DNA from: an uncultured Saccharospirillaceae bacterium
GTDB lineage: Bacteria > Bacteroidota > Bacteroidia > Flavobacteriales_D > CAJJDF01
NCBI GenBank assembly: GCA_950054195.1
Contig: CATLPG010000013.1
Coordinates: 1-64,000 of the forward strand
Direction of reading: 5' to 3'
DNA length: 64,000 bases
Shown: in pieces, positions 43,848 through 54,600 of the stretch
Position numbering within the stretch: position 1 is the stretch's first letter
Layout: every line of letters starts with the position of its first letter
Notes under the pieces: generated by a model
What the model saw: the letters and a program-made list of their open reading frames with translations, nothing else
What the model was told of the DNA's origin: nothing
The model's database searches: none
Translations under genes and position numbers: made by a program

Positions 43848-45602
43848 TTATTTACCAGACCAAGGTGTTTGTACATATGGGAATGAAGCTCTAAAAGTAG
43901 TATCATTCTCCTCAACACCAGTAGAGTACTGCAATACATTTACTAATTGATTAGATACAGGTGACTGCGTAGTATCATCCATACAGTAATCGTCATACCA
44001 TAATCCGATAGCAGCTAGTGCAACACCACCTACAGCTTGTAACTCAATTCTGGTTACATCATCTTCTAATCTTCTTCCATTAGGGAAACCATCCATGTTT
44101 GGAATAGTATCTATTGCAGTTCCATTACCTACGTAAGTTGGATCTGTTAAACCTAATACAGCAGCTTGGATAATTCCGTTAGAGCTAAATGCTGGGTCGT
44201 TTCTATCTGTAACAGGAACAGCCATGTTTAATCTTAACATATCTCCACCGTTAGGTAAAAAGTTGTTAATGAAAGGCTTTCCAGTAGCTAATGGGTTTCC
44301 ATTTTTACCAGTAGCTAGTTGATAAGGCTCTACATTAGGAACTCCTGTATGGAAAATTGGCCATAAATCTACAGATCTAGGAGCACCAGCTTTTGGTAAT
44401 AATAAATTTCCAAAAACTGCATCATCTAAAGCAGTACCAGCAACAGCTGCAGATCCTTTTAAACCGTATAAGCCATCAGCTCCTACTGTAAAGTCAAATC
44501 CAGCACCAAAAGTTGAACCCTTTAATGAAGCCTCTTGAATTCTTAAACCTGCAAATGCTGGAACAGCACCTCCAAATTGATCATCATCCATATATAAAGC
44601 TAATTCTGGATTGTAGAAATACTCATCTAATAATGTATCAGTGATTTCATCATAAGGAGTAATTGCATTCCAGTAATCTTTCATTCCAACAGGAATTACA
44701 GCTTCGTTTGTTAAAGGCATTCCTAAACGAGAAACTTGAATCCAAGATGCTGAATCAGAAATATAATTACCTGGCATATTAGCTACTCCTGCTCTGAAAG
44801 TTCTTACTGCTTGACGACTAGCAGAAGCCCATACTCCAATTACATAATCACCATCTAAGATGTTTGCAGCCATAGAAACTGGGTTTCCATCTTTTTGTAA
44901 ATCAGCAATAGGAACTTGAATAGCGATAGTGTGGGTATTAAAACCAGCTAAACCATCTCTAACAATTCCCCCATTGTTTTGTCTTGGTGCATCTCCTAAA
45001 TCAAAGATACCTCCTAAATCCACGAAGAATGGATCATCAGCAGGACCACAATATACGATTTCACCTGAAGATGCTGTATCAATTGCGTTTACGAAAAGTG
45101 TTTCGTAATCTGTTGCTCCTAAACCAACACCACTTTGAATAGAACGGTCTCCAATATTAGCTGGAGGAACTACTCCGTTAGATAATATTGTTGTCCATGT
45201 TGCTCCACCGTCAGTACTCTTCTCCATTGTATAGGAAGTCTTTAAGTTTTCGCTTCCTAAACGAATGTTGAAGAAAGTAGTTGGATCTTCATTTACTTTA
45301 GAGAAAGTAAAGCGATATGTAACATCATCACCTGGAGTTGACACATCATTATCCACGTGTATTTCATATCTGATATTTTCTCCAAAGCTATAATAGTTTG
45401 GACCTCCCCCTGGAAATTCAGCAGGGATGTAATTTGCGATGATCGTTACCGTATTGGGATCATCAGGACTTCTAAAAGCATATAAGTCCGTGTTATCTGC
45501 TAATGGATCATTAGCAATCAATGGCGCTTCTCTGTGACTCGATGCCATTACGCTCGTAGCCAAAAGAGTAAACGACAAAAAACTCATAAATGTTTTTTTC
45601 AT
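43848..45602 (-). CDS. DUF4331 family protein without sorting domain
   Basis: A 584-residue exported protein (signal MKKTFMSFLSFTLLATSVMA). It is a close paralogue of the next gene along almost its whole length, from SSHREAPLIANDPLADNTDL to FRASFPYVQTPWSGK, where it stops. The paralogue continues for about 115 residues with a type IX sorting domain. So this copy should stay in the periplasm or leave by another route. Small differences include an insertion CMDDTTQSP near the C-terminus. It is the first gene of the pair; a 316-bp gene-free region lies upstream. Confidence 0.87.
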   Translation of the reverse strand: MKKTFMSFLSFTLLATSVMASSHREAPLIANDPLADNTDLYAFRSPDDPNTVTIIANYIPAEFPGGGPNYYSFGENIRYEIHVDNDVSTPGDDVTYRFTFSKVNEDPTTFFNIRLGSENLKTSYTMEKSTDGGATWTTILSNGVVPPANIGDRSIQSGVGLGATDYETLFVNAIDTASSGEIVYCGPADDPFFVDLGGIFDLGDAPRQNNGGIVRDGLAGFNTHTIAIQVPIADLQKDGNPVSMAANILDGDYVIGVWASASRQAVRTFRAGVANMPGNYISDSASWIQVSRLGMPLTNEAVIPVGMKDYWNAITPYDEITDTLLDEYFYNPELALYMDDDQFGGAVPAFAGLRIQEASLKGSTFGAGFDFTVGADGLYGLKGSAAVAGTALDDAVFGNLLLPKAGAPRSVDLWPIFHTGVPNVEPYQLATGKNGNPLATGKPFINNFLPNGGDMLRLNMAVPVTDRNDPAFSSNGIIQAAVLGLTDPTYVGNGTAIDTIPNMDGFPNGRRLEDDVTRIELQAVGGVALAAIGLWYDDYCMDDTTQSPVSNQLVNVLQYSTGVEENDTTFRASFPYVQTPWSGK

Positions 45603-45918
45603 ACTTGATTTTGTTTTGTTATTAAATTTTTAACTAAAATGTTTTGTTTTGTTTTTTCTTGGTAAATAATTAATCTCTAATCTTATATCATTCTTTTTAG
45701 GTTTTACATGTAATATGTACGAATATAACGTAAACTTGGATTTCCTCCATAAAAAATGTTTAACTTTTTAAATGTTAAACATAAACAAAACTAATGATTA
45801 TTATTTATTTTTCTTCTATTGCCCCCCTTTAACTTAGGGACAGTCAGTAGTAAGCAACTACTTAACAGAAAAGAAAATTTTGTTAATAACTTATTGATTT
45901 TTATCAAAATAAAACTCC
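45603..45918. other. Intergenic region upstream of the DUF4331 operon
   Basis: No gene seen in these 316 bp. They hold a 9-bp inverted repeat, ATGTTTAAC (45756-45764) and GTTAAACAT (45774-45782), with a 9-nt spacer. On the minus strand there is a TATATTCG (one base from TAnnTTTG) closer to the DUF4331 start. A CCCCCC run and a long AT-rich stretch near 45800-45900 have no recognisable function. Confidence 0.5.
45756..45782. promoter_or_regulatory. Inverted repeat upstream of the DUF4331 pair
   Basis: ATGTTTAAC-N9-GTTAAACAT, perfect 9-bp arms, about 155 bp before the DUF4331 start. It is a candidate operator only. Confidence 0.35.
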
Positions 45919-46467
45919 CTAACCATAAAACATCCCCGTTGTATTGAGTCCAAATGTGTAACTCAACCCAAAATACATGGTAAAACTATTGTTTCTTATC
46001 ATTCGCAACCTCCCTACTAGTACTCGGGCTACCGCTAATTTATCCTTAATATTAATAGTTGCTGTAACAACTGCTCCAGCATCAATCTCAAAATATGTCT
46101 CTTCGTTTGTTTTAATTTTTAATAAACCAGTGGACAAACCAGTTCATAAAGTAGGGTTTGCTTTTTCATTTATAAGCACTCCATCAACAAGAAATTGTTT
46201 TGTTTCGGTTGGATAATTAAAAAAAACAGGTATTCTGAGCTTTTTCATCGTTCTAAATTCAGCAAACATTAAAACAGAACTAGTAGGTACAACGATAGCC
46301 GCTTCATTCTTTAAATCAATAGCCTTACTATTTGATATAAACAATAGTGATTGCCCAAAGCTAACCTCTGTGTAAGATTTTAAAACTGGTTTAATTGAAT
46401 CTTCTTGACAAATTAAATAATTGATAGAAGTCAAAAATAAGGTGATAATTAATATTTTTTTCGTTAT
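45919..46467 (-). pseudogene. Decayed outer-membrane-like protein gene (in-frame stop)
   Basis: Two ORFs (46434-46144 and 46137-45919) lie in the same minus-strand frame, separated by one TGA at 46146-46144. Read through it, they give one protein of about 170-180 residues. Its N-terminus KKILIITLFLTSINYLICQ looks like a signal peptide and its C-terminus FTMYFGLSYTFGLNTTG an outer-membrane strand. The codon where the signal would start is ATA (46467-46465), not ATG, so both start and frame look damaged. The only usable start (TTG 46434) would drop the signal. Sequencing error cannot be excluded. I do not recognise the family. Confidence 0.65.
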
Positions 46468-46509
46468 TGAGTATTAAAAACTATTACTCGAAGATAAAAA
46501 GACTTCTGA

Positions 46510-48204
<1,695 letters not shown>

Positions 48205-48207
48205 CTC

Positions 48208-49218
48208 ATGATAATAGAAGGGGAAAACTTTAGAGAAGAAATCGTACTGCTCATTAGTGCCCCGATATACATCATACTCATCGGTTTAGAGATTTTTCTA
48301 AGTCATAGTAAGAAAAAAAAACTTTATACCTTAAAAGATACTTTCACTAATACCTATCTCATGTTATTGAACATGGGGTTAGATATAGTTCTACGTGTTG
48401 GTGTTTTCTTTATTTTAAGTGTTTTCTATGATTTTAGATTTATTGAAATAGAATATATTTTTTTATACTGGATTATACTATTTTTTGCAGAGGACTTTAT
48501 GTTTTATTGGTTGCATCGTGTTGACCATAGTACTCGTTTGTTTTGGGCTGTTCATGTAACTCACCATTCCTCTTCCCTATTTAATTTAACAACTGGGTTC
48601 AGATCCTCTGTTTTTCAACCACTGTACAGATTTGCTTATTTTATTCCCATTGCATTACTAGGTTTTCACCCGTTAGATATCTTATTGATGTATTCCATTA
48701 CTCAAACATATGGAATTATTGTTCACACCCAAATGATAAACAAAATGGGAATTTTGGAACACGTGTTAGTAACTCCCTCTCATCATCGTGTTCATCATGC
48801 CAGCAACATTCCTTTTTTAGATAAAAACCTAGGTATGATTTTGATTATTTGGGATAAACTATTTGGAACATTTGAAAAAGAAGAAAACTGTGATGAACCA
48901 GTAGTATATGGTTTAACTAAGGAACAGTCATTAAACGCTCCTTTAGAAGTGGTTACTCATGAATGGAAAACACTGTTTCAAGATTTAAAAAAAGTCAAGG
49001 GAATTAAAAGTAAATTGACACTTTTATTGGCTCCTCCTGGATGGACGTTTACTGATAATAGTCAAACAAGTAAGCAATTGCAAAAAAAGTACTGGCGTGA
49101 AAAAGTTGAGTCATCAAACAGTAAAACAAATCAGAATACAATTGAATCTGTTTTAGTAACTGATAACCCCATACTACAGTCTGATTCAGATTTTCTAAAC
49201 AGAACCACTATCCAATAA
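48208..49218 (+). CDS. Sterol desaturase / fatty-acid hydroxylase family protein
   Basis: A 336-residue integral membrane protein with four to five N-terminal hydrophobic helices. It has the three histidine clusters of di-iron membrane hydroxylases: HRVDH, HVTHHSS and HHRVHH (about residues 110, 122 and 194). These enzymes oxidise lipids or sterol-like compounds at the membrane; the substrate is unknown. The last 50 residues are polar and lack similarity. It begins 3 bp after pyrG and ends 16 bp before an MFS gene. Confidence 0.85.
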   Translation: MIIEGENFREEIVLLISAPIYIILIGLEIFLSHSKKKKLYTLKDTFTNTYLMLLNMGLDIVLRVGVFFILSVFYDFRFIEIEYIFLYWIILFFAEDFMFYWLHRVDHSTRLFWAVHVTHHSSSLFNLTTGFRSSVFQPLYRFAYFIPIALLGFHPLDILLMYSITQTYGIIVHTQMINKMGILEHVLVTPSHHRVHHASNIPFLDKNLGMILIIWDKLFGTFEKEENCDEPVVYGLTKEQSLNAPLEVVTHEWKTLFQDLKKVKGIKSKLTLLLAPPGWTFTDNSQTSKQLQKKYWREKVESSNSKTNQNTIESVLVTDNPILQSDSDFLNRTTIQ

Positions 49219-49234
49219 AGAAATAATATTCATC

Positions 49235-50431
49235 ATGAATAAAGCATTGTTATTCGTTATTTTTACTGTGTTAGTAGATATTATAGGTGTAGCTATTATT
49301 ATTCCTATTGTTCCCGACTTAATTAAAAACCTATCAGGAACAAACACAAGTGACGCTGCAACAATTGGTGGTTTATTAACTGGTATTTATGCACTTATGC
49401 AGTTTCTTTTTGCCCCAGTTTTAGGTGAATTAAGTGATCGATTTGGTAGGAGACCATTACTTTTAATTTCACTTTTAGGCTTGGGTATTGATTATATCTT
49501 TCACGCACTAGCACCAACTATTGCTTGGTTGTTTGTAGGTAGAATAATAGCAGGTATTTTTGGTGCAAGTTATTCAGTTGCTACGGCATACATCGCAGAT
49601 ATAAGTTCGAAAGAAGAAAAAGCAAAAAACTTTGGAATGATTGGTGTAGCCTTTGGTGTAGGATTTATGATCGGACCTGTAATTGGTGGCATTTGTGGTA
49701 AATATGGAACTAATGTTCCATTTTATGTTTCTGCAGCATTAACACTTTTAAACTTCTTATTTGGCTTACTATTTATACCAGAATCATTAACTAAAGAAAA
49801 AAGAAGATCGATCAATTATTCTAAAATGATTCCTTTTGTTTCTCTAGCTTCAATGAGAAAATATAGACAAGTGCTGGGTTTGATTATCGCTATTACACTA
49901 GTTAATCTTGCAGGACAAGTGATGCCTGCTATTTGGTCATACTTTACTATCGAAAATTTCCAATGGGATGAGTTAGATATAGGTATTAGCTTAGGAGTTG
50001 TTGGCTTATTAGTTGGCGTGGTACAAGGAGGTTTGGTAGGCTATTTAGTTAAAACTTATGGAGAGAAAAAAGTAATTTTATGGGGATTTATCTTTTGGAC
50101 ATTAGGCATGATTTTATTGAGTTTAGCCTTTACCCCTAGTTTGCTCTATTTATTTTTAGTCCCTTATATCTTAGGAGGCATAGCAGGTCCCACTTTACAA
50201 GGTGTCATTTCGAACGAAGTTCCTGATAATGAACAGGGAAATCTTCAAGGTACAATAACGAGTATTGCTGGATTAACAGCATTTATCGGTCCAATTCTTT
50301 TTTCTTCTATTTTTACTTTTTTCACTAAAAAAGATACTGCTATTTACTATCCAGGAGCCTCTTTTGCTTTTGGAGGTATTATATTAATATTAGCAACCTT
50401 CATAGCATTTAAAAGTTTAAAGAAAAGATGA
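49235..50431 (+). CDS. MFS transporter, TCR/Tet-like family
   Basis: A 398-residue inner-membrane transporter with 12 predicted helices. Motif A is GELSDRFGRRPLLLISLLG at about residue 67, followed by FVGRIIAGIFGASYSVATAY. The TCR/Tet branch (DHA1) usually exports drugs or small metabolites by proton exchange. The substrate is not deducible, and the family name alone does not mean tetracycline resistance. It is likely cotranscribed with pyrG and the hydroxylase, spacing 16 bp. Confidence 0.85.
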   Translation: MNKALLFVIFTVLVDIIGVAIIIPIVPDLIKNLSGTNTSDAATIGGLLTGIYALMQFLFAPVLGELSDRFGRRPLLLISLLGLGIDYIFHALAPTIAWLFVGRIIAGIFGASYSVATAYIADISSKEEKAKNFGMIGVAFGVGFMIGPVIGGICGKYGTNVPFYVSAALTLLNFLFGLLFIPESLTKEKRRSINYSKMIPFVSLASMRKYRQVLGLIIAITLVNLAGQVMPAIWSYFTIENFQWDELDIGISLGVVGLLVGVVQGGLVGYLVKTYGEKKVILWGFIFWTLGMILLSLAFTPSLLYLFLVPYILGGIAGPTLQGVISNEVPDNEQGNLQGTITSIAGLTAFIGPILFSSIFTFFTKKDTAIYYPGASFAFGGIILILATFIAFKSLKKR

Positions 50432-50500
50432 ATCTTTTGTTATTAATTAATATATTTAGTTTAATTCATAATTCCCTCGAGCAACATAAATCACTTTTTT

Positions 50501-52105
50501 ATGAGAAAAATAATTACTGCTTTCAGTCTTTCTATATTTAGTGTACTATCATTTTCACAACAGCGAACTTGTGGTACTGATGATGTTATCAATCATTTCA
50601 AAAGCACCTATGAAAAGTATGAACAGAATAGAACCGCTATTAACGCTCACTATGAAAATTACAAGCAAAACTTCCAAGAAGCTTCAACTAGAGCTGTAGT
50701 TACAATTCCTGTTGTGGTTCATGTTGTATATAATAATACGTCTCAAAATGTATCAGATGCTCAAATACAATCTCAAATTGATGTTTTAAACGCTGATTTT
50801 AGAAGATTAAACGCAGATGCCAATAATAATTGGACGCAAGCAGCGGATGCAGAGTTTGAATTTTGTTTAGCCTCTTTGGATCCTCAAGGGCAAGCAACGT
50901 CAGGAATTACAAGAACTCAAACTAGTATAACCGCTTTTAATTCTGGTGACAATCGACTTAAATCAACTGCCCAAGGAGGGAAAACTGGATGGTCGCCCAA
51001 TGATTATTTAAATATATGGGTTTGTAACCTTGGTGGAGGATTATTGGGATATGCAACTCCTCCAGGAGGACCTTCTAGCCAAGACGGTGTTGTAATTGGA
51101 TATAATAATTTTGGTACAACTGGTGCAGCAGTTGCTCCCTTTAATTTAGGTAGAACTGGAACACATGAAGTTGGTCATTGGTTAAATTTAGAGCATGTTT
51201 GGGGAAATGGATGTGGTGTTGATGATGGTATAGCTGATACTCCAGATCAAGCTTCTCCTCACTATGGTTGTCCTTCTGCTCCTAACTCATGTGGAAGTGC
51301 AGACATGAGTGAAAACTATATGGATTATGTTAATGATGGTTGTATGAACTTGTTTACTGCAGGACAAAAAACTAGAATGCAATCTCTTTTCTCCAGTGGA
51401 GGTTGGAGAGCTAGCATTTTAAACTCTAACGGTTGTGGCGGAAACCCTGGTGGTGGGGGTGGCGGGGGGCAAGTAGCAGGATCTGGTACTTGTGCTGATC
51501 CATTCCAAATTGTTTGTGGAACTACATATTCTGGGAGTACGAATGGTTTTACAAACTCTGTTTCTTCTTATTCTTGTCAAACTTGGTTAGAAAATGGACC
51601 TGAGCTTTTCATGGAGGTTAATTTATCCCAAGCTGAAAACTTACAAGTTACTTTAACCAGTGTTAGTGGTGGTGATCTAGACGTAGGAATTTTAAGTTCT
51701 TGTAACCCGGTTAGCTGTATTGATTTAGGGGACAATTCTGCCTCTTCTACCGTAGGTGCTGGAAAGTATTACATTGTTATCGATGGCTATGAGGGAGCAA
51801 CTGGTAATTTTTCGGTGCAAGCAACTTGTAATTCTTCGATTGCTCCATCAGCTATAAATGAAAACGTATTAGCTAATCAAGTTAGCCTTTACCCTAACCC
51901 AGCTTTGAATGAATTAACTATTAACGCTGAAGATTTGACTATTCAATCAATAAAAATCATTGATCTTACAGGGAAAATGGTATTATCTAATTCTTTCAAT
52001 CAATCATCAAAAACAATAGATATATCATCACTTGATAAGGGTAGTTATATTTTAATGTTAGATTCTGAAAAAGGGTTAGTTTCAAAAAAGTTTGTAAAGA
52101 AATAA
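50501..52105 (+). CDS. Secreted M43-type zinc metalloprotease with type IX sorting domain
   Basis: A 534-residue secreted protease. After the signal (RKIITAFSLSIFSVLSFSQQ) and propeptide-like region comes the pappalysin/cytophagalysin-type domain: zinc motif HEVGHWLNLEH at about 228, and the Met-turn ENYMDYVNDGCMNLFT. The usual Gly of HExxHxxGxxH is Asn here. A Gly-rich linker (GGNPGGGGGGG) leads to a PPC-like beta domain (CADPFQIVCGTTYSGS to FSVQATC). The type IX C-terminal domain is VSLYPNPALNELTINAED to SKKFVKK. It is probably monocistronic. Confidence 0.9.
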   Translation: MRKIITAFSLSIFSVLSFSQQRTCGTDDVINHFKSTYEKYEQNRTAINAHYENYKQNFQEASTRAVVTIPVVVHVVYNNTSQNVSDAQIQSQIDVLNADFRRLNADANNNWTQAADAEFEFCLASLDPQGQATSGITRTQTSITAFNSGDNRLKSTAQGGKTGWSPNDYLNIWVCNLGGGLLGYATPPGGPSSQDGVVIGYNNFGTTGAAVAPFNLGRTGTHEVGHWLNLEHVWGNGCGVDDGIADTPDQASPHYGCPSAPNSCGSADMSENYMDYVNDGCMNLFTAGQKTRMQSLFSSGGWRASILNSNGCGGNPGGGGGGGQVAGSGTCADPFQIVCGTTYSGSTNGFTNSVSSYSCQTWLENGPELFMEVNLSQAENLQVTLTSVSGGDLDVGILSSCNPVSCIDLGDNSASSTVGAGKYYIVIDGYEGATGNFSVQATCNSSIAPSAINENVLANQVSLYPNPALNELTINAEDLTIQSIKIIDLTGKMVLSNSFNQSSKTIDISSLDKGSYILMLDSEKGLVSKKFVKK

Positions 52106-52173
52106 CCTTATACAATAATATTAATCTTTTGTTAACGAAAAACTAAATCATTATTTCTCCGTTTAAAGTGGTG

Positions 52174-53127
52174 ATGCGTATTCTTATATATATACTATTG
52201 ATTTTACCTTTTGGTGGATTTTCTCAATATAAGTTATTAGAGATGAGTCACAACTCTGCGGATACCTTAAAGATTTATTATGTAGAAGATTCTTCTTTAT
52301 ACACAGAAAAATGGGATTCCTTGCCACAACCCATGTTTTGGGAAAAAATAATGGGCTTAGGAGAAGATTCTTGTATAATCAACGAAGCTAAAACACGTAA
52401 TATTTTTTACTGGACAGCATCTAGTGAGTGGGACGAACAAGAAGACTCTACAAAAGATAACATAAGAGATAGTTTAAGAGAGCTAGCTGGTCTTGATTCT
52501 ACCGCTCGCATTTTTAAAACAACAGGAAAAAGTCAGTTTTACCAGTTTGATAAAGTTATTTCTTCTGTTTCGAGAGGTGTAGAATTGTTTGACAGCTATG
52601 GAGTTGATCCCTGGTATGCACAAACCATATTATTAATTGAAAGTCCTGGTAAATTAGATAAATACTCAAATGTTGGTGCTTTAGGGCCTTTTCAACTAAT
52701 GAAAGGAGTGGCAAGAAAATATGGACTTACCGTGAACCGAAGAGTTGATCAACGAAAAGATTTTGATAAATCTTCAAAAGCAGCTTCTCGTTTAATTAGT
52801 GAGACTTGTATACCTATGGCCAAAGCTATCTTAACAAATCAGGGGATAACTTATAAGGAAGATGAATTATGGTTTAAACTATTTGTTTTACATATTTATC
52901 ATGCCGGAGCAGGAAATGTTGGTGCCCTACTCCAACACCATAAACCAGAGGAAAGAAAACAAGAACTTCTTAAGTGGATGTGGCAAAATGAATATGCAAA
53001 ATTCAAAAATGCCTCCCAAAATTATTCGCAAGTTGCCCTAGCTTCTAACATCATTTATCACCGAATGATTAATGCTAAGTATAAACACAGGTACAACTGC
53101 ACTAGTTTCAAAGAAGAAATACAATAA
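52174..53127 (+). CDS. SLT-domain lytic transglycosylase
   Basis: A 317-residue exported protein. I chose ATG 52174; GTG codons at 52168 and 52171 are in frame but add only two residues. After the signal (MRILIYILLILPFGGFSQ) and about 120 residues of unknown spacer comes the SLT region: ILLIESPGKLDKYSNVGALG, with the catalytic Glu in the IES motif, then PFQLMKGVARKYGLTVNRRV and LHIYHAGAGNVGALLQHH. It should cut peptidoglycan glycan strands in the periplasm. The hsp20 regulatory repeats begin 4 bp after its stop. Confidence 0.85.
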   Translation: MRILIYILLILPFGGFSQYKLLEMSHNSADTLKIYYVEDSSLYTEKWDSLPQPMFWEKIMGLGEDSCIINEAKTRNIFYWTASSEWDEQEDSTKDNIRDSLRELAGLDSTARIFKTTGKSQFYQFDKVISSVSRGVELFDSYGVDPWYAQTILLIESPGKLDKYSNVGALGPFQLMKGVARKYGLTVNRRVDQRKDFDKSSKAASRLISETCIPMAKAILTNQGITYKEDELWFKLFVLHIYHAGAGNVGALLQHHKPEERKQELLKWMWQNEYAKFKNASQNYSQVALASNIIYHRMINAKYKHRYNCTSFKEEIQ

Positions 53128-53130
53128 CAA

Positions 53131-53207
53131 CTGTCATTTTTTCAATTCTTTGAAATTTCATCTCTTTTTTTAACATTATTTAAAACTCTTCTGACATTTT
53201 TTCATTT
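53131..53207 (+). promoter_or_regulatory. Direct repeat upstream of hsp20
   Basis: CTGTCATTTTTTCAATT (53131-53147) and CTGACATTTTTTCATTT (53191-53207) are 17-bp near-identical repeats exactly 60 bp apart. They lie 66-142 bp before hsp20. The lon upstream palindrome has the same TGACATT / CTGTCAT cores. Confidence 0.45.
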
Positions 53208-53272
53208 GCTTAATAATCTGGTATTTAATTTGATATACACATATTGAATGTTTAATCAAAAATTAACTAATT

Positions 53273-53719
53273 ATGAGCACTGTAAAAGAATTAAAAACAA
53301 ACGGAAAAGTAAGTGTTCCTATGTTATTTGATGATTTCTTTTCAAAAAATTTATTTGATTGGAACGATAGGAAGCTTAATCAATTTGAATTGCCTAAAAC
53401 AAACATTGTAGAAAATGAAAATGAATTCGAAATTCATTTAGCCGTCCCCGGTATAAGTAAAAAAGATTTTGATGTAACAGTTAATAATAATCATTTAATT
53501 ATTTCGGCTTCAAAAAATGATAGTGTTGAGGATTCGAACCAAAAATATAGACTCAAAGAGTTCAATTACTCTAAGTTTGAACGCTCGTTTACACTACCGA
53601 TGGAAGTTATAGATGTTAAAAACATAAAAGCTAAGTACTTGAACGGTATATTAAGTATTAAACTTCCGAAACTTAAAGAGTATAAAGAACGAAGTTTTAA
53701 GAAAATAGAAATCTCATAA
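53273..53719 (+). CDS. Small heat-shock protein Hsp20
   Basis: A 148-residue alpha-crystallin-type chaperone. The N-terminal arm (about 1-40) is followed by the alpha-crystallin domain: KTNIVENENEFEIHLAVPGI, SKKDFDVTVNNNHLIISASK, FERSFTLPMEVIDVKNIKAK and YLNGILSIKLPKLKEY, the last containing the GILSIKLPK signature. It holds unfolded proteins for refolding by ATP-dependent chaperones. Upstream repeats suggest stress control. The next gene begins 11 bp later. Confidence 0.93.
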   Translation: MSTVKELKTNGKVSVPMLFDDFFSKNLFDWNDRKLNQFELPKTNIVENENEFEIHLAVPGISKKDFDVTVNNNHLIISASKNDSVEDSNQKYRLKEFNYSKFERSFTLPMEVIDVKNIKAKYLNGILSIKLPKLKEYKERSFKKIEIS

Positions 53720-53730
53720 ATGATTCAACA

Positions 53731-53976
53731 ATGAATGTTCATCGATTTAAACCTGGCGATAAAGTTATTAAACGAAATGGCCAAGTGTTAATGACCGTTC
53801 AACGTTATGCTAAAGTTTACAATAACTTTATTGGCTGGCATCATGATAAAAGTTTTTTAGTGTGTTCTTGGTATGATACAGAAGATGGTTATCAAGAAGA
53901 AGTATTTAATCAGAAGAATCTTGTACGACCTTCAAAAAATCAACTCATAACAGCTAGAAAATTTAAAAGAAAATAG
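53731..53976 (+). CDS. Small DUF2158-like protein
   Basis: An 81-residue soluble protein. The pattern FKPGDKVIKRNGQVLMTVQ followed by SFLVCSWYDTEDGYQEEVF and the end KNLVRPSK resembles DUF2158 (YodC-like) proteins, whose hallmark is a GD.V..K.GG..MTV start and a V.C.WFD core. Here the Asp and Cys-Ser-Trp-Tyr positions fit, with a longer insert between. Function is unknown. It starts 11 bp after hsp20 and ends before a terminator, so it is likely the second gene of a heat-shock operon. Confidence 0.6.
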   Translation: MNVHRFKPGDKVIKRNGQVLMTVQRYAKVYNNFIGWHHDKSFLVCSWYDTEDGYQEEVFNQKNLVRPSKNQLITARKFKRK

Positions 53977-53992
53977 TTAATGAAGCATAATT

Positions 53993-54026
53993 AAGGCGTG
54001 AGAAAAAATAAATCTCGCGCCTTTTG
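53993..54026 (+). terminator. Terminator after the hsp20-DUF2158 unit
   Basis: AAGGCGTGAGA (53993-54003) pairs with TCTCGCGCCTT (54013-54023) over 11 bp with one G-T, loop 9 nt, then TTT. It lies 17 bp after the stop. Confidence 0.75.
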
Positions 54027-54039
54027 TGTATTTTCAATT

Positions 54040-54570
54040 ATGGAGTTTGTAATTGGAGATAAAGTATCACTTATTGATTCTAGTGAAGAATTTATAGTTA
54101 TCAAGGTTGATGACAACAAAATAAAAGTGGTAGATGATTTTGGTTTTGAAAATACCTTTTCTAAAAATGAATTGGTTATCATCAATCAAGCTCAGTTTAA
54201 AAATATTCCTATTGAAGTTAAGCCAGAAGTAAAATCCCATCTTTCAGTAACTAAATCAAAAAAGAAAAAACTTCAAATTCCTGTTATTGATTTACACATG
54301 GAAAATTTAATTTCCTCCCATAAAACTATGACCAATCATGAAATCGTTACTTTTCAAATAGACCATTTAAATAAAGAACTCATTGCTTTTATTGAAAAGG
54401 GGATTAAAGAACTTGTTATAGTACATGGAATCGGAAAAGGGAAGCTAAAAAAGGAAGTCCGTTACTTTTTACAAGGATTACCATACGAGATTGAATACAT
54501 GGATGACCATGTCGGTTATGGCGTGGGAGCTACTCGCGTTTTTGTGCATAAAAAAAGGGACACTTATTAG
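54040..54570 (+). CDS. Smr-domain protein (DUF2027-like)
   Basis: A 176-residue protein. I chose ATG 54040 (MEFVIGDKVSLIDSSEEFIV) because the longer frame from GTG 53998 begins inside the terminator hairpin. The N-terminal 50 residues form an SH3-like strand set. The Smr domain spans 90-176: VIDLHMENLISSHKTM, LVIVHGIGKGKLKKEVRYFL and HVGYGVGATRVFV, with the HGxGxGxL loop of Smr nucleases. Smr domains nick DNA or RNA; a role in translation or recombination quality control is only possible. It reads alone, towards a convergent DUF2853 gene. Confidence 0.85.
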   Translation: MEFVIGDKVSLIDSSEEFIVIKVDDNKIKVVDDFGFENTFSKNELVIINQAQFKNIPIEVKPEVKSHLSVTKSKKKKLQIPVIDLHMENLISSHKTMTNHEIVTFQIDHLNKELIAFIEKGIKELVIVHGIGKGKLKKEVRYFLQGLPYEIEYMDDHVGYGVGATRVFVHKKRDTY

Positions 54571-54600
54571 CATCCCTCTTCAACTATATCGCGTTACTTT

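Noticed and set aside
41717-45602. DUF4331 repeat as an assembly duplication
   Set aside because: The copies differ throughout, have different signal peptides and different ends. They are real paralogues.
46144-46146. TGA read as selenocysteine or programmed readthrough
   Set aside because: No selenocysteine insertion-like stem is apparent, the surrounding sequence is not redox-type, and the start codon is also lost. Decay explains both.
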